Positions 24,009 to 35,423 are shown, numbered from the stretch's first letter. The stretch: DNA of 64,000 nucleotides from Adiantum capillus-veneris (GCA_014529385.2 CM043945.1:2886312-2950311); one strand, 5' to 3'. Notes: generated by a model from the letters alone, not told the origin. Numbers and translations are program-made.

Positions 24009-24620
24009 TGTGCGCGTCTGTCGCACGTGTCAATGCAAGGAACTTGCCGATACACTACGTGCGAGCCACAAATGGCTCCAAGCACACAGCAAGCCTAAAC
24101 TAGCAAGCTCAAAGATGACGTTGGTGTGTCACTCACCACTCTACGCTCGCCTTCGTGGTGGATTCCTCGCCGCAATGAAGAAGAAGTTGCAGTCGTGCCG
24201 CGCTCAACCGCTTCGCCGCCGTTGTGCCTTCGTAATGCTCAATCGCCCACACACTCCCTCTCTCTCCCTCTCTCACTCTCTCTCTCTCCCACACACACAC
24301 ACAAAGAGATGAAGAAGAAGAAGAAGAAGAAGATGGAGCAAGAGCACTCTTCAATTGCACAAATGAGAGAATGAATGAATATTAGGTTTAGTTGAATTTT
24401 ATATGAGCTCGCCCCATTTACACTAGGGCACCCATGCTTAGCCAACTAACCCTTGAATGTTCCAGTTAGAGTGCGCCTCTCATCGGCGATCACTCTATCA
24501 TTTTCCTATTGGACCGACAAGCCCGGTACCTGACTCTACCAAGTAAATAATACAACGTCTGTCGTAGGTTACAACGTCCGTCGTAGGTGATAGGGTGTCC
24601 GTGATCCGTGAGGGTTAACA
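24009..24620 (-). repeat. 5' LTR of element A
   Basis: TGTGCGCGTC...GGGTTAACA, with a short (CT)n/(CA)n block at about 24255-24302 and a GAA-rich run after it. It is followed by target duplication CATTC. Confidence 0.9.
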
Positions 24621-24625
24621 CATTC

Positions 24626-25089
24626 CTAAGGTCTCAAACACTCAGATAATTTTATCAACTAGGACTAGTGGTCAAGTAAATGAGGTAACATAAAGTCACA
24701 ATCTCCTAATCTCAAGGTTCATCTATAATATTAAACTCTAGTTCAATCAGCTTAAGCAAAGACAAATTTATACATCTATAATGGCAGATAACAAACATAA
24801 CTATTGCACTCAAACAAACCATGAAAAACCACAATTAGCAATTATACATATCCACCAACATGAATCATTGAAAGTAGTACACCTGGAGGTATGGAGTTGC
24901 TCATTTTGTCGAAGAAGATATCCTCAGCCATGTGGATGGAAATCCATATAAGTCCTACATAACAATATCAAACAACAAGGCACTATACCTCTAGGAGGCA
25001 TGTCAATGTGAAAAAATTAAAACTCCTAGAAAACAAACTCAAAACACAATCCAAACCCCTAACCTACATATCTGTCGTCCCTTTTAGAA
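24626..25089 (-). other. Untranslated region of fragment C
   Basis: A/T-rich with no gene. It includes TACCTCTAGGAGGCAT near 24985, matching the sequence next to the small ORF in B near 36700. Confidence 0.5.
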
Positions 25090-25512
25090 TCAAGGAAAGA
25101 GGATATTATATAAACCGGGTGGCATCCCTAAGGCTAGGCCTCTATCCTCATCATCTAGATAAATGAAATCATTTTTCGTGAGGCCATAGTCTTCCTCGAT
25201 CTCTATTATTTCGTCTTCATCATCCTCTTGCACAAGCATTTTAATCAAGAACCTCACTATGCGTGGATACACATCTTGTGCAAAAGAATAAGCATGTTCC
25301 ACTGGAGAAACATTCGCTATTGGATAGGGATCACTAGTTATCCATAGACGTATCACCCATTCTAACTCCTCAAAATTTCTCTCACGCGCAAGTCTCTCTA
25401 CCAAATCCCATTCGCAAGAAAGTACAAGGTAGCAGATGTGAAACACTTGAGAAAAATAAAATGGGTACCTTTCATAAAAAATAGAAGCACGTGCCTTTGG
25501 TGAACTAGCCAT
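25090..25512 (-). CDS. 140-residue element-borne protein of unknown function (copy in C)
   Basis: Intact ORF of 140 codons starting MASSPKAR and ending GLYNILFP. It aligns without gaps to the 140-codon ORF of element B (36797-37219), with 80 identical positions by eye. Conserved blocks are ERYP.YFSQ.FH, CEWDL, ERNFEELEW.IRL, TSDPY and YLDDEDRGLALG.PP.LYNILFP. It is acidic, with no signal peptide, membrane segment, zinc finger or recognised family. In the YLDDEDRGLALG stretch B and C differ at seven bases, all silent, which suggests selection on the protein. It sits between the post-integrase region and the 3' LTR, where env-like ORFs lie in other plant gypsy elements, but it does not look like an envelope. 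The start is supported by co-terminal alignment with B and a splice-acceptor-like site just upstream. Confidence 0.8.
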   Translation of the reverse strand: MASSPKARASIFYERYPFYFSQVFHICYLVLSCEWDLVERLARERNFEELEWVIRLWITSDPYPIANVSPVEHAYSFAQDVYPRIVRFLIKMLVQEDDEDEIIEIEEDYGLTKNDFIYLDDEDRGLALGMPPGLYNILFP

Positions 25513-25540
25513 CTCTGAGAATACAGATAGATTTGGTTAG
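25513..25540 (-). promoter_or_regulatory. Putative branch point and 3' splice site before the small ORF (C)
   Basis: The minus strand has CTAACC (25535-25540), a pyrimidine-rich run, then TTCTCAG (AG at 25515-25516) two bases before the ATG. The same arrangement occurs in B. A spliced subgenomic mRNA is inferred. Confidence 0.5.
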
Positions 25541-25575
25541 GTCTTTAAAACATTAGAGTTGTTTTTGTGTGCTGC

Positions 25576-25715
25576 TTGATGTGACATGGTGAATTTGGAC
25601 TTATGTGTAGGATCTGATAGGGTGCTCTCTTGTTGCTAGTCGCTCTTGATGTGACATGGTGAATTTGGACTTATGTGTAGGATCTGATAGGGTGCTCTCT
25701 TGTTGCTAGTCCCTC
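25576..25715. repeat. 70-bp tandem duplication in fragment C
   Basis: The segment from CTTGATGTGACATGG to TTGTTGCTAGTC is present twice with a period of 70 bases (25576-25645 and 25646-25715), almost without change, so the duplication is young. Confidence 0.9.
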
Positions 25716-25861
25716 TTACTCGTTTACTGTTTGTTTTGTTTTTTTGTTTTTTTTCTAGAACCAGTATAAGGCTATGTATATACAGTCCCTCAATTGCAGA
25801 GTTCAGATGTCAAGGAAGAAAATATTGACGCGAGTGAGGACTCCCCCCTTCCTTGGGTAGG
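25716..25861 (-). other. Spacer between the post-integrase region and small ORF in C
   Basis: T-rich sequence matching the corresponding spacers in A (about 19950-20088) and B (about 37300-37465). No gene. Confidence 0.5.
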
Positions 25862-26975
25862 TCATATTGTTTGAAATGTGCTCGTCACCCTTTGAAACCA
25901 ATTGTTCCAGTTGGTAATAGGTGAGGATTTTTGCCAGTAGTTTTCTATTACCTTAGGTGCCTCATGAAGTTGCAAGGGTGGTAAGTCACTCTCCCAGGAT
26001 TGAACTTGACGTGATTCATCAGGTGATTGTTGAACACTGGGAGGTGTGGATTCCTTTGTAGCTTCATGCAGGTCCAGTATTGTAGGTGGAGGATGTGGAG
26101 AAGCTTTTACCTCTATGGATGCATTACACGAGGAGATAGAAGCTTCATGGGACTCCCCCCTTCTTGAGCTAGGTGTAATAATTTGGTTTTGCCTTGGAAC
26201 ACCCAAACTAGCTCTGGGATAGGTGTGTATCATTCTATGATCTTTCCCTTTCCACGGTCTGCCATGGCTTTGGAGTTACAGTGATTGACTCACATGGTTT
26301 TTTAGGTGATAGGGAAAGACACATTTTACGTTTAGCTACCCAAATTTGATCATTTCCATCAGTAGCCTTGGGCTTCTAACAATCGTTTTGGAATCCATCG
26401 TGATTTAGTCTTGACTCTCCTAGAGCGCACTCTTGATTTTCCATGAGAAGTTTTTCTTGAAATGGATGGAAGGGTTGAGGTATCTAGAAGTAAGGCCTTG
26501 GGGACCCATTAATATGTACTCTTAGGTTGTGCAGGTTGAGTACTTGCAATATTACTGCTTGTTGCAACTACAAGTGTTGAAGTGCTAGGTTCATGGGCAG
26601 TTGACAAGGACGAGTTAACCACTTTAGTTTGTGAATCTTGGCTATCCTGCAACTTCGCTAGAGTATGCAACGTAGGTGACTGCTTCAAGGATAGGGGTAA
26701 GAGTTGGTGGTCGTGTCGTGACACTACTAGTACCCCAATCAATAGTGCATTTGGTTGCCAACATCCACGTGCATCCATGGTTTATGTTGCCCTCCATAGT
26801 TTTAGCAGGCATGACCAAAAAGTCTTGAGCTACAACCCCATTGTCATAAGTGATAGAAGTATGCCAGATACCAAAAATTGTTGTTTTTTTCTTGTTGACA
26901 CCCTTGACTTGGATAATACTCTCAGATAGAGATGGATTTCCTAACTGACACCACATCCCATATTATAGGAAATTT
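25862..26975 (-). pseudogene. Post-integrase region of fragment C, with half of the second retropepsin
   Basis: Reading leftward: MWCQLGNPSLSESIIQVKG, FLVMPAKTMEGNINHGCTWM, LATKCTIDW and TTRPPTLTPI match the C-terminal half of the second retropepsin-like domain of B. A low-complexity Ser/Thr region follows (SSLSTAHEPSTSTLVVATSS), then the ENYWQKSSPITNWNNWFQ terminus. Several frameshifts and stops (near 26640, 26510, 26235) disable it. The active-site half (DTGA in B) is not preserved, because homology fades near 26975. Confidence 0.75.
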
Positions 26976-27269
26976 GCAAATCTGAAAGTTAAAATTTATC
27001 CTAGATTACCAATCCCTTGTGAGCGACAAAATCCCTTTTGGGATTATGGACAGCAAACATGACACATCTCTCATGCCCTCTAAACCTCTAAAATGAAAAG
27101 ATCTTTCTTCGAGAGAGGAGAGAGAGAGAGAGGAAAAATCTACTACAGTTTATAAGACAAACCAATTAACTCAACTTGCTTTTGAACCTAAAAGCATCAG
27201 CAAACCGTTGGATTTCCATAGTGCCCTTTCGGCTTGAGGGCAACAGACTATGAGCATAAGTATAAGTCC
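26976..27269. other. Short stretch without a recognised feature
   Basis: It contains a small GA run (about 27115-27133). No domain is seen. It lies between fragment C and the CT microsatellite. Confidence 0.4.
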
Positions 27270-27458
<189 letters not shown>

Positions 27459-27481
27459 ATGAGCAACCCAATGTTGATAAG

Positions 27482-29491
27482 ATGGAGGGTTGTAGCTCCC
27501 TTCCATTTATGTCTCCCTTCTTTACCATTGAAGATGTATGCCGCGCGCTTGAGAAACTTGCTACTCGCAAGGCAGGTGACCTTCAAGGTGTCAAGGCTGA
27601 AATGATTAAATGGACAAGCAAGAAAACACGATATTGGATATGCGATATGTTTAACCTTGCACTTCAGTATGGCATGCCTCATGATTGGAGTGCAAATTGG
27701 ATCAAACCTTTGCACAAAGGAGGAGATGTAAACAATGTGAACAACTATCGCACTATAATGGTTGGTTCTTTGATGGCAAAGTTATTTGGATGTATCATGG
27801 AGATGAAGATAAGTGAATGGGCTGAAAAGAATGGCAAACGTGCGCTTGGCCAAGCAGGTTTTCGAAAGCATCATAGCACTATTGATCACCTTGTCACTCT
27901 TCGAGTTCTTATGGAAGCGTCTCGATTGAAAGGAAAAAAGTTGTATTGTTGCTTTGTGGATTTCAAGAAAGCTTTTGACATGGTACCACGAGGAAATCTT
28001 TGGAGACGTATGCAAAGCCTTCAAGTGCCGAGAGAATTTATGCATGCAGTCTTTCGCATCTACCAAAAAGTGATATGTCGATTACGTATGGGAGATGGAA
28101 TTTCAGAATTTTTTGCAAGCACTATTGGTGTCAAACAAGGATGCCCACTTTCCCCAACCCTCTTTGGGCTACTCATTGATGAATTGGAATACATGGTTCT
28201 TGATTTTATGCAGCAAGAAGGCATAGAAGAGGTTAAGATTGGAAATGCGGTGATCATGCTTTTGCTTTATGCAGATGATGTAGTGCTCTTGGCACATACC
28301 TTAGAAGATGCACAAAAGCTTATGAGTGTCTTGGAACGCTTTTGCCTACATAGCGGGCTGATCGTGAATGGATCCAAAACCAAGGTTATGCTTGTAAAGA
28401 CCCTCAATGACGAAAATCCATGCATTGTATACAACAATGAGAAACTTGAAGTGGTAGATCACTTCAAGTACCTTGGCCTTGAGGTTCCATCCAATCATAA
28501 ATGGAAGGATTGTGCAATGCGTCGCTTGGAAGCCGGAAAGAGGGCTTATTATGCATTTGAGAACATGTGCAATGCAGGAGAGATCAAGTGTTGGGCTCTC
28601 AAAAAGTACCTCTTTGACACATTGGTGACACCGGTGCTTCTTTATGGAGTGGAGGTGTGGGGTGGAAGCATCGGGAAGTCTACTTGGAAAGAGTTTGAGA
28701 ATGTCCAAAAGCGTTTTCTCACCAACTTTCTCCAAGTCAAGACACAAACACCCTACATGCTCTTACTTCTTGAGTCCGGATCGCTTCCCATTGAGGTCTT
28801 GGGCATGGAAAGGGTTGTGGAGTACATGCGTAAGACACAACGTAGCCCTTTGCATCGACTTCCTAGAATCGCATATGAAGCAAGTCAAAAGGTTCAAAAG
28901 ACATGCAAGAGCAAAATACTAAGTTCGGGGTGGATGCTTGATATCAAGAAATGGTTGGGAAGATGGGATGCATGTCACTTGGTCAAGGATGCGTCGATCG
29001 ACTCCCAAGTTAATGAGGCCTTCTTACAACGCCAATGTATCATGGCTTGGGAGAAATCCGGAGGTTCTCGCTTCAGCCATTACACCACACACGTTGCCCC
29101 AAACTACAAATCTCTCTTCTTCTCGGAACGAGGTAACCGAACCCATTCCTACATCCTTGAGCCCATCCCGTTGAGTGCGATCCGCACCATTGCCTCCATT
29201 CGTCTTAGCTCCCATTCTCTACGTTGCGAGACAGGACGTTGGGGCACTGGCGAGGAGTGTCATCGACTTTGCACCTTATGCCCTCGTCAAGTGCGAGAGA
29301 GTGAGTACCACACACTACTTGAGTGCTCAGCTTTTGACCACATTAGGTCCTCTTTTCCCCATATATTCAGCCATGAGCTCTCCCTACATACCTTCCTCTC
29401 CCAACCACGATGTGGACTCTCTATTGCGACGCTCATTTCAGCCATTTTTGAGCATCGAGAGTCACTTATGAACTCCACTCACACCACGTGA
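27482..29491 (+). CDS. Non-LTR retrotransposon (LINE) reverse transcriptase, 5'-truncated
   Basis: 669 codons without a stop. RT motifs are in order: IKPLHKGGDVNNVNNYR (residues 74-90), GQAGFRKHHSTIDHL (123-137), CFVDFKKAFDMV (157-168), GVKQGCPLSPTLFG (216-229) and catalytic LLYADDVVLLA (261-271, YADD). A thumb-like region follows, and a C-terminal zinc-binding motif C597-x2-C600...H610-x4-C615 typical of plant LINE proteins. The apurinic endonuclease expected upstream is absent: the reading frame runs back into the CT microsatellite, so the methionine at 27482 is only the first in frame. It would copy its own RNA at the target by target-primed reverse transcription. The open frame suggests a recent insertion. 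Confidence 0.9.
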   Translation: MEGCSSLPFMSPFFTIEDVCRALEKLATRKAGDLQGVKAEMIKWTSKKTRYWICDMFNLALQYGMPHDWSANWIKPLHKGGDVNNVNNYRTIMVGSLMAKLFGCIMEMKISEWAEKNGKRALGQAGFRKHHSTIDHLVTLRVLMEASRLKGKKLYCCFVDFKKAFDMVPRGNLWRRMQSLQVPREFMHAVFRIYQKVICRLRMGDGISEFFASTIGVKQGCPLSPTLFGLLIDELEYMVLDFMQQEGIEEVKIGNAVIMLLLYADDVVLLAHTLEDAQKLMSVLERFCLHSGLIVNGSKTKVMLVKTLNDENPCIVYNNEKLEVVDHFKYLGLEVPSNHKWKDCAMRRLEAGKRAYYAFENMCNAGEIKCWALKKYLFDTLVTPVLLYGVEVWGGSIGKSTWKEFENVQKRFLTNFLQVKTQTPYMLLLLESGSLPIEVLGMERVVEYMRKTQRSPLHRLPRIAYEASQKVQKTCKSKILSSGWMLDIKKWLGRWDACHLVKDASIDSQVNEAFLQRQCIMAWEKSGGSRFSHYTTHVAPNYKSLFFSERGNRTHSYILEPIPLSAIRTIASIRLSSHSLRCETGRWGTGEECHRLCTLCPRQVRESEYHTLLECSAFDHIRSSFPHIFSHELSLHTFLSQPRCGLSIATLISAIFEHRESLMNSTHTT

Positions 29492-29552
29492 CATGTTCAT
29501 TTGGTCCCATAGGTCATATTTGACCTCCCAGGACGATAATAGAACTATCTAT
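29492..29552 (+). other. Short 3' untranslated region of the LINE
   Basis: About 60 bases between the stop codon and the CTAT/CT tract. There is no poly(A) tail. The element seems to end in a CTAT-type simple repeat. Confidence 0.5.
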
Positions 29553-29555
29553 CTA

Positions 29556-29629
<74 letters not shown>
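29549..29629. repeat. (CTAT)n(CT)n(TA)n microsatellite at the LINE 3' end
   Basis: Three CTAT units, about 46 bases of CT, then about 24 bases of TA. Both CTAT and CT also occur at the upstream border of the LINE. Confidence 0.95.
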
Positions 29630-29630
<1 letters not shown>

Positions 29631-29634
29631 GCAC

Positions 29635-30106
29635 CACACCATATTGCATATTTCCATTTTCTCTTGCCCCGACATATGGATAATGGTATGCAATGCCTTT
29701 TACATCCTTGTACGGATATGGGGATGGTTGCGTTTGCATAAGGACGAGCCAAAATATCCCAAGCCTGTTTTGCAGATTTCGTTGAATGAATGTGAGGAGT
29801 AATGGTGCGCTTCACAGACAACGCAATCAACGCATGAGCCTCTGCATCCTTTACATCCCAACGATCTTGTTCTGTCGTAGGCAAAACAACTTTAACAACA
29901 ACAATCCTTGCAACAAGACCTGCAACATCCTCAACATTGCCTACATCCTCAGAACCAAGACGTACATCAATGCCCTGCACAATATTCGAGACGCCCTTTG
30001 ACACAAGAACATGTTGCATCATGTAAACCCACATAGGGTTATTGTCCCCATCCAATCAGTACTCAGCAGCAAACATCTTGAACACATCTGTGTTGTTGTC
30101 AGCCAT
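29635..30106 (-). pseudogene. Copia gag N-terminal remnant
   Basis: From an ATG at 30104-30106 the minus strand reads MADNNTDVFKMFAAEY, a TGA stop near 30058, then LDGDNNPMWVYMMQHVL and WDVKDAEAHALIALSVKRT, SAKQAWDILARPYANAT, the UBN2-type copia Gag pattern. Similarity ends at about 29740, before the microsatellite. It could be the gag of copia D (same strand, correct relative position), separated by later insertions, but this is not proven. Confidence 0.65.
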
Positions 30107-30502
30107 GGTAAATGCTGCACGAAAAAAATGCCCCGGCAGTCCTAAGTGTGTTCACACACATCACTACCACATGTATATGGTAACACAGTGATTGCAGATA
30201 GCGTAGGGGAGACAAGTACAACCAATTTTGCGCAGATTTTGTCAACGTTCGAGTGTCTCATGTTTAACTTGTTAGTGTCGAGGCACGATCTAACAGCTGT
30301 AGTGGGAGCATTTGTAGTAGGGGTTGCCAGTCGTGCGATGGCTGACACTAGCATGATGCATAATGGAGTTTTGCAAACCATACAGAGTAGTCTGCGAGAT
30401 TTACATGCAGGCTCTAGTATGGGTACGCACACTTGCCTACCACCAGAGCCGATACGACTGTGTGTAGATTGATAGAGTGAGCCAGTGGGCATAGATTAAG
30501 AG
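30107..30502. other. Stretch without a recognised gene
   Basis: Both strands have overlapping open frames of about 110 codons without family resemblance. It ends in AAGAG (30498-30502), the left target duplication of element K. Confidence 0.4.
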
Positions 30503-30987
30503 TGCTACAAACGGAGCATAGAGGGCCCTGCAAGATACCCAATTAACACGTTGCAAGCCATAAACGAATAAATCTGCATATGTGACGACTCGCACAAATC
30601 CATAATCCATGCTAGACGCGAACAAACAGAGACAGAGAGCGAGAGAAAGTAGAAGAGCACGCGTAGATGTACCTCCTAGAGCGAAGTGCTACACCGACTC
30701 GACAAGAGAAGGAGAGGAGAGGAGAGAAGAAAGACGCAGACATTGGTGCAATCTCCCCACATGCAAGAGTGAGCATTTTTCTCTTGCACGTATTTACTTA
30801 TAGATTTCTTGAATGCTCAAATTGAGTACAAACTGGCCGGTCGATCATAAATGGTGAAAGCTCATAAAAGAGCACTTAAATAATAAAATGTACATAAAAT
30901 ATATATCCGTTCACATAGGCCTAGCTCGGTCAAGCCTTTTCCACCTATCAGCTCTGCAGGAAATAGCAAAATATCAATTCCATTACA
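30503..30987 (-). repeat. Left LTR of element K
   Basis: 485 bp, TGCTACAAACGG...CAATTCCATTACA, roughly 90 percent like the right copy by eye. It includes a GAGAGGA-rich patch near 30709-30735 and the sequence AAGTAGAAGAGCACGCGT. Confidence 0.75.
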
Positions 30988-33872
30988 TACCTCTCTATTG
31001 GAAAGCAATTGTCCTCAATTGCAAAGTATGAATTTGCAAACGATACTTGTCAAAAATAGTGATTAGTATTCTGTGTCAAAATATCACATAGTAAAAGGAA
31101 AATATATGTCATACCCTGATAAATCAAGATATCATTGGTCACACTCATCATTCAATAATCAATTCTCATCAATCTCAAGTCCAATTCCATAAATACTATC
31201 GCGATAGGAAATCATCGTATACCAATTCCAAATCCAAATCCAAATATCCTGCATATTGTGTACTCGGGTAGCAAAATCATACTTAGGACAGTGGTAGCCA
31301 GCCACTGCAACATGATTTTGTGATCAATGTTGCTAGATCGGTGAATCTACACCAATAAGACATGCCGCCTATATCGGTGAATCTGCACTAATGCTGCCTA
31401 AATTGGGGGATTTGCATTTAATTTTGTTTAAAATAATGAATCTTAATTTGTTGGTGTGCTACCTAAATTGGCGGATCTGCACGGATAACTGGTGTTGCCT
31501 AAATAGACGAATCTGTGTACATGTGATCAATGGACTAGATAAGACATAAAAAGAGAAAAACTTTTACTACCTGTTTAACATCACATTACGGTAAGGTTGA
31601 GTAACAAAGTACTTACAAATTGTTGTTTATTAACGCAAGGCACCTCGGGACATGTGAGTGGCTACATAGCTCAATGTGAGCTGATCTCAATCACAATTCC
31701 ATTTAATATAAGTATAGCCACAACGTTAGAAGTTGTTGATTTGATAGCTCAGAAGATAATGCACGTAAGTAAAAGAGCCTTGCCTTATATATAATAATAA
31801 AAATGTGCAGCATTTATTAACGATGTTTATCAAGCATGTAATTTGGGGTATCTTTATAAATGCTTTGTTCCTGAAATATAAGAGAAACTAGGGTGAGGAT
31901 AAGACTTAACTGATCGGTTCTCTTCAAGTGTGCTTAGTCTTAATGATACGCATGCATTAAACCAAAATAAAGGTGGGCATGCCACATTATGCTCCAATTT
32001 TTTTGAAGAGTACAGAAATGTTGAGCTATTAATGGCATGTCCTAAAAAACATTAACCAACTTCAAATATAAAGCCTACAAGATTATATGTTACATAATTT
32101 ATTTATTTTTAACATAATAAACTGTAAAAATCAAATATAATGCCGACAAGATTATATGTTACATAATTTATTTATTTATTTAATATAATAAACCATAAAA
32201 GTCATGCCATAATAAATCACAATCTTAAGTAAAATGACAACATAAAAGGATCAAATAAGGTCCTATCAAAATTGCTATATAAATATCTGAGATAGCTGCT
32301 AAATATTTATGTTTTTCTTGTGAGAAATGACTAATTTTGAATTCTCTACCAAGGCCTCTATGTCTTTAATGGGCTGGTGATTTATGTAATAAAAATTTTA
32401 CTATTTTGTGAGCACTATAAAATTTGAGCCCTAAGCACACATTTCATAATACTTTATATCATCAACTTAATGAAGGAGTGGTGCAAAAACGACGTAGTGT
32501 AGGTCAACATCGATTGGAAACTGCAAGGAAAGGTCACAAGATTAAGCTTATAGTGGGAGTATTTGGAGATACGAGCAATTAGAAATCTCTTCTTCTTGGG
32601 CCACTTTGTACTTGCAGGTGGCCTCTTTATATCTATATATGATAAAGACGAAGGGGCGGAAATAAATCTTATTTATTGACACCCATGAGTTCCATGAGTT
32701 AGAAGTGACAATTGCAGCTTAAGTCTTTTCTTGCTGTTGGATTTTGATTAAATTTATGAAGCCTAGCCATGTACAAACGACAACATGCAACTCCACGTGA
32801 GTTCAATATTTTTAGAGTTTCTTCACAACTTTTCTATTTGAAATAGGGACTTGGCATTCTCCATCAAATGAGAAAATACATAGAGCCACTAAGGAAAAAC
32901 CGGCACGGGGAGACTAACTACATTTTGAATTACGACTTCTTCACATATATTAAATTGAACATAAATAAAACTTCTTTGCATACATTAAATCAAACATAAG
33001 TAACCCATGTGCAATGCACATGAATAAGTGTACATCCATGAGGATTTAACCTACCTCAAACCTATGCAGATGGGCTTCCCATACGACTCTGACTCCCGTT
33101 TTGTTGTTAATACAGTACGCCATATACTACCACATCTTCTCTAAGAGTTTCTCAAGAGGGTCCTTATTTCCCACAATATACAACATGTTTTTCCTTTTGT
33201 CCTTGCATATGGACCTTATCCTCGTGAGGATGACTTGCCACTTGATCAAGCTAGCAAGCAGGCTGATTAGGAAGATAGCTCCAAGAAGTTTGTGCTCAAG
33301 GCTAGTTCTGATATGGGTGGTGCTGAATGGTTGATCAAATCCCCCAATGTGACAGGAAGAAGAAGAAGATGATGATGAAGAGAATTTAATACCATAGGAA
33401 ACTATCCCAAGAGACCTTAAAGATCTATCACCTTGTTGACCTTGTCAGCAGTGTTGCTTCTCTAAGCGTACCTTGAGAACACGACATCCCTCCTTTTGCT
33501 TTTCCAATGCAATGAGAGTTGTCCTTTCTCCACCCATGCACCCTCTTGATAAGCACAATCCATTCTTCCCTTGTGAGTCGCATCCTAGCTCAACTTATAG
33601 TGCCCCTCACGAAATCTTTTTACACCATAGCTACATTATGTAGCTAGTCTTCAAGATGAGAAAAATTTCTTGAGGAACAGGGTGACTCCACTCGTAAGGT
33701 TCGAGAAGGGTAGCATCAAGTAAATGGGAGTTTAAGGTGTGTTGGTTGGTAAGGCATGAATGAGGTGTTATGAAAAGATGTGGCACAAATGAGGAAGAGA
33801 AAATTTCTCACCCATCAAAGCATATGTCACTGCAAAGAGTATGTAGGTTGATTTGAGGGAGCCAAAGACTGC
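30988..33872. other. A/T-rich interior of K without genes
   Basis: No protein family is recognised. Degenerate repeats of a CCTAAATTGGCGGATCTGCAC-like word occur around 31320-31510. A ~74-bp tandem duplication sits at about 32063-32205. ACTGC at 33868-33872 is the target duplication of G. Confidence 0.55.
32063..32205. repeat. ~74-bp imperfect tandem duplication
   Basis: TCAAATATAAAGCC, then ACAAGATTATATGTTACATA and an A/T stretch with TTTATTTATT, occurs twice with small differences. Confidence 0.75.
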
Positions 33873-34562
33873 TGTTATGAGTGCATATAGAGCTAGAAGA
33901 GAGCAAGAGGAGGCGCTCACAATGTACAAGAACTTGGACTTTATGATAAGCTTAATATTGATTACAAGACTTAATACTTTATTAAGAGAGCTAGATACAA
34001 GACTTGGATTACATGACTTGAGTACAAGACAAGGCTTGATTGCAAGGACAAGACTTGAACATAAGAACTAGAAGAGGGATTTCCTCATAGGAGGCTCACA
34101 ACTGGTGTTGGAAAGACTGAGGGGCTTGTGTCTCAAGACCCCTATTTATACTAGTGCTTGAGGAGGTTATGACTTTCTAGGTTCTTCTTGAGGAGGTTAG
34201 AATCTTCTAAAAACTTCTTGATCCTTCTAGTTCTTCTAGAACCTTCTAGATCCTTCTTCAACTTTCTAGAGCTTTCCAGAAACTTCTAGATTCTTCCAAA
34301 ATCTTCTCCGAGCTTCTAGAAACTTCTTGATCCTTCTAGTTCTTCTAGAACCTTCTACAACTTTCTAGAGCTTTCAGAAACTTCTAGATTCTTTCGGAAT
34401 CTTCTCCATGCCTCTAGAAACTTCTAGAATCTCCTTGATACTTTTAGAACCTTCTAGAATCTTCTATATCCTTCTAGATTCTTCTAGAGCCGTCTAGTGA
34501 TGATGTAGGTGATGACACAAGCGATGATGCAGGCAGCGATTGACTCTCAAGCATCCATGACA
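33873..34562 (-). repeat. 3' LTR of chromovirus G
   Basis: 690 bp on the plus strand, TGTTATGAGTGC...GCATCCATGACA. To the right the minus strand reads GAGGAGGGGGTAA, a polypurine tract. It contains CAAGACTTG-type repeats (about 33928-34060) and the TTCTAGAA-rich array. Confidence 0.8.
34170..34495 (-). promoter_or_regulatory. Heat-shock-element-like array in the left LTR of G
   Basis: There are many alternating TTC and GAA triplets at 5-base spacing. The perfect runs are GAAccTTCtaGAAtcTTC at 34447-34464, GAAacTTCtaGAA at 34417-34429, and TTCtaGAAccTTC at 34234-34246 and 34343-34355. The heat-shock factor consensus is nGAAnnTTCnnGAAn. The array lies in the U3/R part of the LTR. Binding is inferred. 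A tandem expansion without function is the alternative. Confidence 0.6.
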
Positions 34563-34766
34563 TTACCCCCTCCTCTAGCAACGAGTTCCACGAGGAGCAG
34601 TGGTGTTCCTTGATTGGGGCTTCCATGGATGCTGTTGATGGAACTCTTGGACTTTGAGAGATGCATGATGATGATTGTGTGTTGGTTCGCAGGTTCATTC
34701 ACTGACATCATAGCCTTTCCAATGCACCAAGTACTGTAACCTGCCATGCTAAACACGAGAATCTAG
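34563..34766 (-). pseudogene. Chromodomain remnant of chromovirus G
   Basis: The minus strand reads VEKV (at 48603 side) then, left of B, LDSRV, a stop, HGRLQYLVHWKGYDVSE and KVQEFHQQHPW, the chromodomain aromatic-cage pattern (YLVHWKGY). The coding region continues across element B from 48603. A stop after LDSRV and one after DVSE disable it. Chromodomains guide integration by binding histone marks. Confidence 0.75.
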
Positions 34767-34771
34767 GACTT

Positions 34772-35423
<652 letters not shown>

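Larger units (their letters stand above)
17005..24620 (-). mobile_element. Complete, internally deleted Tat-like LTR element A
   Basis: 7,616 bp with two LTRs (17005-17643 and 24009-24620), a tRNA-Asp primer site, a polypurine tract and a perfect 5-bp target duplication CATTC (17000-17004 and 24621-24625). The interior keeps the Gag N-terminus, zinc-knuckle tail, retropepsin and post-integrase C-terminus. It lacks the capsid core, RT, RNase H, integrase and the 140-codon ORF. A solo LTR (18203-19004) is inserted in its 3' region. If the deletions preceded insertion it moved using another element's proteins. The sequence alone cannot date the deletions. Confidence 0.9.
24626..26975 (-). mobile_element. 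Tat-like fragment C, 3' part
   Basis: Together with 15857-17004 this forms the 3' end of another Tat-like element: LTR, untranslated region, 140-codon ORF and post-integrase region. It is split by the insertion of A and truncated on its 5' side near 26975, so gag, RT and integrase are absent. It is clearly diverged from A and B. Confidence 0.8.

Noticed and set aside
25090-25512. Possible host gene
   Set aside because: The co-terminal relative inside element B, between pol and the LTR, shows it is carried by the retrotransposon.
30142-30492. Overlapping open frames of 108 and 116 codons on both strands
   Set aside because: Neither shows a recognisable motif. Overlap on opposite strands without other evidence suggests chance.
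31320-31510. CRISPR-like array
   Set aside because: The words are degenerate and irregularly spaced, and the DNA is from a plant. No CRISPR signature exists.
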